From the NCBI GenBank assembly GCA_000447245.1, contig AUYT01000001.1:476825-540824 (forward strand): DNA of 64,000 nucleotides, in the 5' to 3' direction. The DNA comes from a candidate division Zixibacteria bacterium RBG-1 (GTDB lineage Bacteria; Zixibacteria; MSB-5A5; DSPP01; RBG-1). The notes below the pieces were generated by a model that saw only the letters and a list, made by a program, of their open reading frames with translations, was not told the DNA's origin and did not search any database. The translations under genes and the position numbers were made by a program. Every line of letters starts with the position of its first letter. Within the stretch, counting starts at the first letter, position 1. Shown here in pieces: positions 17,728 through 25,016 of this stretch.

Positions 17728-18957
17728 TTACTCAAAACGAATAGCCTCCACCGGATTTAACCCAGCGGCCTTTCTGGCCGGATAGATAGTGGCCAGGAAA
17801 GCAATTCCGACCGAGGCCACAGCCACCAAGACAAAATCCAGAACCCGCATATCCACCGGCAGGGAGCTGATAAAATAAATTTCAGACGGCAGAGAGATTA
17901 CATCAAAGGTCTTCTGCAACCAGCATAAAATAAATCCTGCCCCGATTCCTAAAACAGTTCCGACCAATCCCACCGCCAATCCTTTGAACATGAAAATTTT
18001 CATAATCGACTGTGACGTAGCCCCCAGAGATTTCAAAATTCCGATTTCCTTTCTCTTTTCCAGAACAATCATAATCAGAGTGGAAATAATATTAAAAGCC
18101 GCCACCGCCACAATCAAGCTCAAAGCCAGAAACATAGCATATTTTTCCAAACTCATCCAGGAGAAAAGATTTTTATGCATCCGCATCCAGTCCACCGCCA
18201 TGAAGTGAGGCCCGATTTTTCTCTCCAGCTCCCTTGCGACCTCGGAAGCGTGGTAAAAATTATCAATTCTAACTTCCAATCCTGTAACAGAATTTCCCAG
18301 ATTAAAAAGTTTTTGGGCTTCCGACAATAGAATATATCCCAGAGCCGAGTCATACTCGAACATTCCGGTCTCAAAAATTCCCCCTACTTTGAATTTAGCC
18401 ACCTTGGGAGTGGTGCCTAAGCTTAAATTTTCTCTGGCCAAGCTATAAACCACCAGGGTATCCCCGATTCTGACATTCAACTGGTCAGCCAAAGTTGTTC
18501 CCAATAAAATCTCAGGCAGACCGGTCGGGTCATCTTTTTCCAAATCAAAACTTCCGGCCAGCAGATTATTTTTCAGGTCGGTGACTTTTTCCTCCTCCTG
18601 CGGTATAATTCCACGAATGATTATCCCGTCGGTTTCATCCTTGGAAGAAATAGCTACTTTAGAATAGACAAAAGGGGCTACGGCTTTCACCTGTTTTTCT
18701 TGTGACAGTTGGGAGATTAAGCTCCAGTAATCTGAGAAACTATTCTCCTTGGCTGAGAAGATATTGATATGGGCAATGGTGCCGATGATTCTGGTTCGGA
18801 CCTCTTTTTCAAAACCGTTCATCATGGATAAAACAAAAATCAGAGCCGCCACTCCGATTAAGATTCCGGCAATAGAGATAAAAGTAAAGATGGAAATAAA
18901 ACCGGTTTTCTTCTTGGAAGCTAAATAGCGGCGAGCAATGAAGAATTCATAAGACAT
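17728..18957 (-). CDS. lipoprotein-releasing ABC transporter permease LolC/LolE-like
   Basis: Membrane permease of 409 residues with one N-terminal helix (about residues 20-48), a large periplasmic MacB-like domain and three C-terminal helices ending VGIAFLATIYPARKAAGLNP, the typical LolC/E/FtsX ending. The N-terminus MSYEFFIARRYLASKKKTGF is typical of LolC/E. Only one permease gene is present, so the transporter is probably a homodimer, as in bacteria with a single LolF. It starts five bases after lysS ends and precedes lolD. Confidence 0.92.
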   Translation of the reverse strand: MSYEFFIARRYLASKKKTGFISIFTFISIAGILIGVAALIFVLSMMNGFEKEVRTRIIGTIAHINIFSAKENSFSDYWSLISQLSQEKQVKAVAPFVYSKVAISSKDETDGIIIRGIIPQEEEKVTDLKNNLLAGSFDLEKDDPTGLPEILLGTTLADQLNVRIGDTLVVYSLARENLSLGTTPKVAKFKVGGIFETGMFEYDSALGYILLSEAQKLFNLGNSVTGLEVRIDNFYHASEVARELERKIGPHFMAVDWMRMHKNLFSWMSLEKYAMFLALSLIVAVAAFNIISTLIMIVLEKRKEIGILKSLGATSQSIMKIFMFKGLAVGLVGTVLGIGAGFILCWLQKTFDVISLPSEIYFISSLPVDMRVLDFVLVAVASVGIAFLATIYPARKAAGLNPVEAIRFE

Positions 18958-18962
18958 ATAAG

Positions 18963-20438
18963 TTAGGAGACATCGCTCTCAGGTTTCATCTGAGGGAATA
19001 AAATCACTTCCCGAATGGAAGTGCAGTCAGTCAAAAGCATGGTCAATCTGTCAATCCCGATTCCTAAACCACCGCAGGGGGGCATGCCGTGTTCCAAGGC
19101 CTTTAAAAAATCTTCATCCAGAACCTGGGCTTCTTCGTCCCCCAAAGCTCTCAATTTCATCTGCTCTTCAAATCTTTCCCTCTGGTCTAAAGGGTCATTT
19201 AATTCCGAAAAAGCATTCCCTATCTCCAGACCATGAAGGTAGGCCTCAAATCTTTCAGTCAAATTGGGATTGGTCCGGTGCCTTTTAGCCAAAGGGGAAA
19301 TCTCCAAAGGATAATCAATAACAAAAGTAGGTTGAATCAAACCCGGCTGCACTTTTTCTTCAAATATAGCTTCAATTAATTTCCCCCGATTATTTTTTTC
19401 CAGCTTGGCATTTAAATTTAAATCGCAGGCAATCTCAAAAATTTCAGGAGTCGATTTTTGGGACAGGTCTTTCCCAATTTTCTCTTGAATAGAGTCAAAT
19501 AAAGAGATTCTTTTCCAGGGTGGGGTCAAATCAATTTTATCTCCCTGAAAGGTTATAGTAGCGCTTCCCAAAGTTTCCTTGGCCACAGCAACTATCATAT
19601 TCTCTGTCAATTCCATAATATCATGATAATCTGCATAAGCCCAATACAACTCAATCATGGTAAATTCAGGATTATTATTTCTACCCATCCCTTCGTTTCT
19701 GAAATCTTTGCAAAATTCATACACTTTTTCAAACCCTCCTACAATCAAACGTTTTAAATACAGCTCATCTGCAATTCTCAGATATAAGTCAGTCCCTAAA
19801 GCATTATGATAAGTTTTAAAGGGTTTAGCCGAGGCACCCCCATAAATCGGCTGCAGAATTGGAGTTTCCACTTCCACAAAGCCCCTCTCATCTAAAAAAT
19901 TGCGGATGGCTTTGGTGATTTTGGCTCTTTTGATAAAAATCTCTTTGACACCCGGGGTAGCTATCAAATCCAGATATCTCTGCCGATAGCGCAATTCCTT
20001 ATCCTGCAGACCATGCCATTTTTCCGGCAGAGGCCGCAAAGATTTGGATAGCATCACCAAATCAGTAGCCCGGACCGTGATTTCACCGGTCTTGGTCTTG
20101 AACACCGTGCCAGTTACCCCGACTATATCTCCGATATCTAATAAATCCAGAAGAGAAAATTTCTCTTCTCCTATTTCATCTGATTTAACATAGACCTGGA
20201 TTTTTCCGTTGTTATCCAACAGATGAAAAAAAGAGGTTTTTCCGTGATAGCGGAAAGTCACAATCCTTCCGGCTACGGTGACGGTGCGGGAATTCTGGGA
20301 CAGGGTATCAAAATTCTGAATGATTTCTGCGGAAAGATGAGTCCTTTTAAAGCTGTAAGGATAGGGATTGAGATTTTTTTCTTTGAGCTTGGAAAGCTTC
20401 TCTCTTCTGATTTTTAAAAGTTCGTTTAATTCTTCCAT
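18963..20438 (-). CDS. lysS: lysyl-tRNA synthetase, class II
   Basis: Charges tRNA-Lys. The OB-fold anticodon-binding domain (VTVAGRIVTFRYHGKTSFF) is followed by class II motif 2 (FRNEGMGRNNNPEFTMIE) and motif 3 (GLGIGIDRLTMLL). Length of 491 residues is usual for bacterial LysS. It is the first gene of the minus-strand series running to pckA, and has a strong promoter at 20531-20503. Its leader of about 55 bases contains GTCAA repeats that form a 14-bp hairpin. Confidence 0.97.
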   Translation of the reverse strand: MEELNELLKIRREKLSKLKEKNLNPYPYSFKRTHLSAEIIQNFDTLSQNSRTVTVAGRIVTFRYHGKTSFFHLLDNNGKIQVYVKSDEIGEEKFSLLDLLDIGDIVGVTGTVFKTKTGEITVRATDLVMLSKSLRPLPEKWHGLQDKELRYRQRYLDLIATPGVKEIFIKRAKITKAIRNFLDERGFVEVETPILQPIYGGASAKPFKTYHNALGTDLYLRIADELYLKRLIVGGFEKVYEFCKDFRNEGMGRNNNPEFTMIELYWAYADYHDIMELTENMIVAVAKETLGSATITFQGDKIDLTPPWKRISLFDSIQEKIGKDLSQKSTPEIFEIACDLNLNAKLEKNNRGKLIEAIFEEKVQPGLIQPTFVIDYPLEISPLAKRHRTNPNLTERFEAYLHGLEIGNAFSELNDPLDQRERFEEQMKLRALGDEEAQVLDEDFLKALEHGMPPCGGLGIGIDRLTMLLTDCTSIREVILFPQMKPESDVS

Positions 20439-20439
20439 A

Positions 20440-20486
20440 GTCGAACATAGTCAATAATAGTCAAACATAGAACTATTATTGACTAT
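20440..20486. repeat. 10-bp-spaced GTCAA repeats forming a 14-bp stem in the lysS leader
   Basis: GTCGA at 20440, GTCAA at 20450 and GTCAA at 20460 lie exactly ten bases apart, and an inverted TTGAC follows at 20479. The segments 20447-20460 (ATAGTCAATAATAG) and 20473-20486 (CTATTATTGACTAT) are perfect inverted repeats with a 12-base loop. They lie between the promoter and the lysS start, so they would be transcribed. The same motif forms a larger array before ppiD. Confidence 0.8.
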
Positions 20487-20502
20487 AATTTTAAATTTTT
20501 GT

Positions 20503-20531
20503 AATATAGCGCTTGAAAAAATAAGTGTCAA
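20503..20531 (-). promoter_or_regulatory. promoter of the lysS-led operon
   Basis: Minus-strand TTGACA (20531-20526), 17-base spacer and TATATT (20508-20503). Transcription would begin near 20496, leaving a leader of about 57 bases before the lysS ATG. Confidence 0.75.
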
Positions 20532-20599
20532 GGATGACTCACAGAAATACAGCCAAGATTAGAGACAACTAAAGATAATCTCAAAATAGAGACTATTAT

Positions 20600-21073
20600 T
20601 TATTTGGTGATAAACCGGGGGGAGGAAGTGTGCTCGTGGACCGCTTCCCATTTTCCTTCCCGGTTTTCAAAGACGGTAGTAAACCGGCCGATCCAGGTCT
20701 GTTTTTTCTTGCCTTTGGTCAGTCGCATCTCCCAGGTTCCTTTGCACCAGGCGGTGCGACCCACCACTTTCACCGAAACCGAATCAAGGGCGAAGCCGGT
20801 TATCTCATAATCTTTGAAAAAATCCTCCCAGTATTTTTTGACCTCGGGCCAGCCGGAAAGCTGATTGAAATTCCCCAAAGGAAAAAAAGTAAGATTATTC
20901 TCATGAGCATAATAATTATCCAGAAGCTGGATATCCTCGCTGCGCATGGCTTTGGCGTAATCCTGGATTAAATCCAAGACTATTTTTTCGTTGGGAATAT
21001 TTACTGTCTCTTTTTTCCTGATGCAGCCGGAAATCAATAATCCTAAGAGAAAAAAAATTATTAATTTTTTCAT
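20600..21073 (-). CDS. lipoprotein with SnoaL/NTF2-like fold
   Basis: Predicted lipoprotein of 157 residues with signal peptide and a clear lipobox LISGC (Cys17). The mature part fits the SnoaL/DUF4440 NTF2-like fold: an early helix (LDLIQDYAKAMRSEDIQLLD), a WPEVKKYWEDFFK segment, and strand-rich end with WCKGTWEMRLT, TWIGRFTTVFE and WEAVHEHTS. Such proteins are a cone with a small ligand pocket; the function here is unknown. It lies 48 bases after sdhB on the same strand and may be the last gene of that operon, though a possible TTGTGT/TATTTT promoter lies in the gap. Confidence 0.75.
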   Translation of the reverse strand: MKKLIIFFLLGLLISGCIRKKETVNIPNEKIVLDLIQDYAKAMRSEDIQLLDNYYAHENNLTFFPLGNFNQLSGWPEVKKYWEDFFKDYEITGFALDSVSVKVVGRTAWCKGTWEMRLTKGKKKQTWIGRFTTVFENREGKWEAVHEHTSSPRFITK

Positions 21074-21121
21074 AGTTCTCTTAAAATATAAGTTGGGCGG
21101 GAAAACACAAGTGAAATTTAA

Positions 21122-21880
21122 TTACTTGGCAGATGGTTTAAAAACTCTTTTAAGCTGGCGGATTAACCAGGCCAAGGGGTCGTAATATCTATCAACTACT
21201 CTTTCTTTCAAGGGGATGATAGCATTATCTGTAATCGTGATTCTTTCCGGGCAGACTTCGGTGCAGCACTTGGTGATGTTGCAGAATCCGATTCCGAACT
21301 GGTCTTTCAAAAGCTCCCGGCGGTCCACTGTATCTAAAGGATGCATCTCCAAACTGGCGACTCGAATCAGAAAGCGGGGACCGATGAACTGGGAATGTTT
21401 ATTATGATTTCTCAAGACGTGACAAACATCCTGGCACAAAAAACATTCGATACATTTTCTGAACTCTTGGACCCGGTCAATATCCTTCTGCTGCATTCTC
21501 CAGGTTCCGTCTGGTTCAGGTGGCTTAGGAGTAAAAGGAGGAATGGTTTTGTTAACTTCATAATTCCAGGAGACATCTGTGACCAAATCCTTGATAATAG
21601 GAAAGGCCTTCATCGGCTCCACTGTAATCGGATTGCCTTTGGGGAGTTCATCGATTCTGGTCATACACATCAATTTTGGAAACCCATTTATTTCAGCACT
21701 GCAACTGCCACATCTACCGGCTTTGCAGTTCCAACGACAAGCCAAATCTGGGGCTTGGGTAGCTTGAAGCTTATGAATAGCATCTAAAACCACCATACCT
21801 TCATCCACTTCTATCTGATATTCTTTCAATTCTCCTTTCCCAGAATCTCCCCGATAAACTTTAAAAATCAACTTTTCCAA
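21122..21880 (-). CDS. sdhB: succinate dehydrogenase/fumarate reductase iron-sulfur subunit
   Basis: Electron-transfer subunit of complex II, 252 residues. The 2Fe-2S ligands are in CRWNCKAGRCGSC, the first C-terminal cluster motif is CIECFLCQDVCH, and the last is CNITKCCTEVCPE. Together these carry electrons between the flavoprotein and the membrane subunit. It starts directly after sdhA. The separation between succinate oxidation and fumarate reduction cannot be read from the sequence; sucCD and citrate synthase elsewhere in the window favour a TCA role. Confidence 0.94.
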   Translation of the reverse strand: MEKLIFKVYRGDSGKGELKEYQIEVDEGMVVLDAIHKLQATQAPDLACRWNCKAGRCGSCSAEINGFPKLMCMTRIDELPKGNPITVEPMKAFPIIKDLVTDVSWNYEVNKTIPPFTPKPPEPDGTWRMQQKDIDRVQEFRKCIECFLCQDVCHVLRNHNKHSQFIGPRFLIRVASLEMHPLDTVDRRELLKDQFGIGFCNITKCCTEVCPERITITDNAIIPLKERVVDRYYDPLAWLIRQLKRVFKPSAK

Positions 21881-23731
21881 CTAAATGGTCTCCTGGAGCA
21901 GAGCTTTTAACTCTTCCGGCATCTCCGACAACGGTTCTTTAGCTACCGTCATTTCAGTCCCTTTTTTTCTAATAACCACATTTACTTTACCCCAGTCCTC
22001 CTCTGTATTAGGGTAATCAATTCGGGTAAGGGCTCCCCGGCTTTCCTTTCTTTCTTTAGCGGCTAAGATTATCGCTTCTGATACAGTCAAAAGAGAGGTC
22101 AAATCCAAAGCATAGTTCCAGCCCGGATTGTAAGCTTTATCACCAGTGGCACAGACATTTTGAGCTCTTTTTTTCAATTGCTGAATTTTTTCTACTGCTA
22201 GGCTTAATTCTTTTTCCTCTCGGACAATCCCCACGTAAGTTTCCATCATTTCCTGTAGGTCGGAGATAATTTTATAGGCGGTTTCACCACGGCTTCGTTC
22301 AAATGGCTCTGACATTTGCTGCTGGGCTTGCTGCACTTCTCCCATATCCACAGTTGGTTGACTAGAAAGCTTTTTAGCATATTCTGCTGCTCCTAAGCCA
22401 GCTCTACGACCAAAGACTAAAAGGTCAGATAAAGAATTTCCTCCTAAACGGTTAGCACCATGCATACCTCCGGCACATTCACCAGCGGCAAAAAGACCAG
22501 GAACTGTAGCTGCGGCAGTTTCAGCATCAACTCTTACTCCTCCCATGGCATAATGACAAGTGGGAGCTACTTCCATCGGTTCTTTGGTTATATCGATTCC
22601 GGCTAATTCTTTAAACTGCTGATACATGCCGGGCAGTTTTCTTTTGATATCCTCTGCTGAACGCCGGCTGGCTATATCTAAAAAAACTCCACTGTGGGGT
22701 GAACCACGTCCCTCCTTGACTTCTTTCACAATCGCTTTTGCCACTACATCCCGAGTCAAAAGCTCCGGAGGTCTTCTGGCAGATTTATCACCGGCAAGCC
22801 AACGGTTGGCTTCCTCCTCCGTATCAGAAGTTTCAGCTTTATACAAATCCGGGATATAGCGAAACATAAACCGTTCCCCTTTAGAATTTTTCAATATACC
22901 CCCATCCCCCCGAACCCCTTCGGTGACCAAAATCCCTTTCACAGACAATGGCCAGACCATACCGGTCGGATGAAACTGTACAAATTCCATATCAATCAAA
23001 TCCGCTCCGGCATGATAAGCCAGAGCATGTCCATCACCAGTGTATTCCCAAGAATTGCTGGTAACTCTATATGCTTTTCCAAAACCACCGGTGGCTAAGA
23101 CTATAGCTTTAGCTTTAAACAGCACAGACTCTCCGGTAGTCCTCCAATATCCCAAAGCTCCGGAGATTTTATCACCATCCTTTAAAAGTTTGGTAATAGT
23201 GCATTCCATATAGACATCAATCCCTAAATGCACTGCCTTATCCTGCAAAGTCCGAATAATCTCTAAACCGGTTCGGTCCCCCACGTGGGCCAGACGTGGG
23301 AATCTATGTCCCCCGAAATTTCTTTGTAAGATTCTTCCATCTTCGGTTCTGTCAAACAAAGCTCCCCAGGCTTCCAATTCTTTGATTCTATCCGGCGCTT
23401 CCTGGGCATGGAGCAGAGCCATCTTGTAATTGTTCAGAAACTTTCCTCCACGCAGGGTATCCCGAAAATGGACTTTCCAGCTATCGCGGTTATCCACATA
23501 AGCCAAAGCCGCGGCTGCTCCTCCTTCAGCCATCACGGTATGGGCTTTACCCAAAAGTGATTTACAGATCAAACCTACTGATAAACCCTGTAATCTAGCT
23601 TCAATGGCAGCCCGAAGTCCTGCTCCTCCTGCCCCAATTACAATCACATCCTGTTCATAGGTTTCTCCGCCAAAGGCAGATCCGACTCTGTCGGAAACTT
23701 TCTCTTTCACAAAATTCTCCAGTCGGTCCAA
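21881..23731 (-). CDS. sdhA: succinate dehydrogenase/fumarate reductase flavoprotein subunit
   Basis: Catalytic FAD subunit of complex II, 616 residues. The FAD-binding loop is VIVIGAGGAGLRAAIEA, the His of KAHTVMAEGGAAAAL is at the site of covalent FAD attachment, FVQFHPTGM and RLGGNSLSDLLVFGRRAG are the substrate and FAD motifs. The N-terminal extension of about 25 residues before the FAD loop overlaps the sdhC reading frame by 25 bases, so translation is probably coupled. The family most similar in gene order (membrane subunit, A, B) is the Mycobacterium Sdh1 type. Confidence 0.95.
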   Translation of the reverse strand: MDRLENFVKEKVSDRVGSAFGGETYEQDVIVIGAGGAGLRAAIEARLQGLSVGLICKSLLGKAHTVMAEGGAAAALAYVDNRDSWKVHFRDTLRGGKFLNNYKMALLHAQEAPDRIKELEAWGALFDRTEDGRILQRNFGGHRFPRLAHVGDRTGLEIIRTLQDKAVHLGIDVYMECTITKLLKDGDKISGALGYWRTTGESVLFKAKAIVLATGGFGKAYRVTSNSWEYTGDGHALAYHAGADLIDMEFVQFHPTGMVWPLSVKGILVTEGVRGDGGILKNSKGERFMFRYIPDLYKAETSDTEEEANRWLAGDKSARRPPELLTRDVVAKAIVKEVKEGRGSPHSGVFLDIASRRSAEDIKRKLPGMYQQFKELAGIDITKEPMEVAPTCHYAMGGVRVDAETAAATVPGLFAAGECAGGMHGANRLGGNSLSDLLVFGRRAGLGAAEYAKKLSSQPTVDMGEVQQAQQQMSEPFERSRGETAYKIISDLQEMMETYVGIVREEKELSLAVEKIQQLKKRAQNVCATGDKAYNPGWNYALDLTSLLTVSEAIILAAKERKESRGALTRIDYPNTEEDWGKVNVVIRKKGTEMTVAKEPLSEMPEELKALLQETI

Positions 23732-24498
23732 ATCCCCATCGCTACCATTCTGACATAGAAGTCAGAAAACCCAACCCAGCCCAAAGAAATCCAAAACCAA
23801 AACATGTGATTGCGATTCAGCAGACTAACTTTTCCCCAGACTTGATAGCGGGCCCGATTAGAAAAAGAACAGGAATAACAATCCAAATTTCCTCCTACCA
23901 GATGGCGGAATGAGTTACAAGAAAAAGTAAACAGGGCAATCAAAATCGGCTCAATTATCAGAACTAAACTTCCTACCCCTATCCCAAAACCATCCGCAAA
24001 AAAGAAAGCTTTCACCCCATCATAGAAAAGAATTATCACCAAAGCTACAGCTGGATAGAGAAACCAGCGGTGGAGATTTTGGTAGATGAAAAATCCTTTT
24101 TCTCCTTTATAATTGTGGCTTCTGGCTTCTCCCACAGCACAACCAGGGGGATCCAACAAGTAGGTACGGTAGAAAAATTTCCGGAAATAATAACAAGTGG
24201 CTCTAAAACCTAAGGGAGCCCATAGAACAAAAAGGGCTGGGGTTCTTAAGATCTTGGGCCACCAATCGGGCCAAGCTTTGACTAAAAATAAGGGAGAGAA
24301 AAAGGGGGATAAATAGGGTCCCCATTCATAATAAGGATGTCCGGCTGGACCAGGATTCAAAGCTCCCCAGGTGGAATAGACTACAAAGATGGCAAACCCT
24401 AAACCGGTCCATAAAGGCTCAAACAACCACTTATCCTTGCGGGCAGTTTTTCCCAGTCCGGTTGTCTCCAGTTCTTTTGGCAGAGTGGCTTTATGCAT
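23707..24498 (-). CDS. complex II membrane-anchor subunit, Sdh1-like with Cys/His motif
   Basis: Polytopic membrane protein that should anchor the SdhAB pair and pass electrons to quinone. The frame extends to a TTG at 24525, but the promoter at 24560-24533 would start transcription about there; the ATG at 24498 (MHKATLPKELETTG) is the more reasonable start and gives 263 residues. Five or so hydrophobic segments are visible. It is unlike the two-gene SdhC/SdhD heme b anchors and resembles the single, longer anchor of mycobacterial Sdh1. It carries a conspicuous C194-N-S-F-R-H199...C207-Y-S-C210 cluster, which could bind an iron-sulfur centre; a membrane-embedded Rieske-type cluster has been reported for mycobacterial Sdh1. 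Confidence 0.8.
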   Translation of the reverse strand: MHKATLPKELETTGLGKTARKDKWLFEPLWTGLGFAIFVVYSTWGALNPGPAGHPYYEWGPYLSPFFSPLFLVKAWPDWWPKILRTPALFVLWAPLGFRATCYYFRKFFYRTYLLDPPGCAVGEARSHNYKGEKGFFIYQNLHRWFLYPAVALVIILFYDGVKAFFFADGFGIGVGSLVLIIEPILIALFTFSCNSFRHLVGGNLDCYSCSFSNRARYQVWGKVSLLNRNHMFWFWISLGWVGFSDFYVRMVAMGIWTDWRIL

Positions 24499-24532
24499 TT
24501 GAATTTCCCTTTCTATTCCAGTCAATTTGATA

Positions 24533-24560
24533 ATTTTATCTAATTCGGGTTAAAAGTCAA
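24533..24560 (-). promoter_or_regulatory. promoter of the sdhCAB operon
   Basis: Minus-strand TTGACT (24560-24555), 16-base spacer and TAAAAT (24538-24533). Its position argues for the downstream ATG at 24498 as the start of the membrane subunit. The -35 is part of AGTCAATAATAAAT (24555-24568), a 14-base string that recurs at 26951-26964 in the ppiD array. Confidence 0.7.
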
Positions 24561-24640
24561 TAATAAATCAGTAGATTTCATTAAAGTCAGCTAGCGCAAA
24601 ATCCGATAAAATAGGGTAGTTACACAAAGCGAGGGAATCC

Positions 24641-24838
24641 ATGACCAGCAAAGAGTTCAACAAGACCAGTCGGGTAAAAAAGTTCCTTAGTTTAAAACCG
24701 GAAATAACCATTTTGGGTCCGGAATGGGACTCCCAGACTGAGCTTTTCAGTGAAAAGAAAGATATCCCCTACGACATAATTTTAAACTGCAGCTTTGAGA
24801 AATGGGAGGGGCTGAAGCAGTTTAAAAATCTGCAGTGA
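24641..24838 (+). CDS. small hypothetical protein, 65 residues
   Basis: A short soluble, Lys/Glu-rich frame beginning MTSKEFNKTSRVKKFLSL with a GAGGG-type ribosome binding site eight bases before the ATG. It contains ILGPEWDSQTELFSEKKDI and a Cys in LNCSFEKWEG. I recognise no family. A hairpin terminator at 24932-24961 lies downstream, and the gene is divergent from the sdh operon, so a real small gene is plausible but not proven. Confidence 0.45.
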   Translation: MTSKEFNKTSRVKKFLSLKPEITILGPEWDSQTELFSEKKDIPYDIILNCSFEKWEGLKQFKNLQ

Positions 24839-24931
24839 CATAACTTGCTCCCTGGCCCTGGTTTTGAGGGTTGCGTCAGTTGTTTTCTCTAAAGAATATT
24901 TTGACCGCTAAATTTAAAGCCCAAGAAAATG

Positions 24932-24961
24932 AAAAAACCCACACCGATAAGTGGGTTTTTT
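24932..24961. terminator. bidirectional rho-independent terminator
   Basis: AAAAAACCCAC, an eight-base loop and GTGGGTTTTTT form a perfect 11-bp stem with T-runs on both strands. It sits between the ends of the small plus-strand gene and the minus-strand ppiD gene and can serve both. Confidence 0.88.
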
Positions 24962-25016
24962 CATTAGTAAAATTTAACTTTGGGCTGAAAAAATATCCTT
25001 TAGGGAGTCCTAACTG

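Noticed and set aside
21341-21787. 148-residue frame opposite sdhB
   Set aside because: It is antisense to a clearly real iron-sulfur subunit and has no recognisable protein features.
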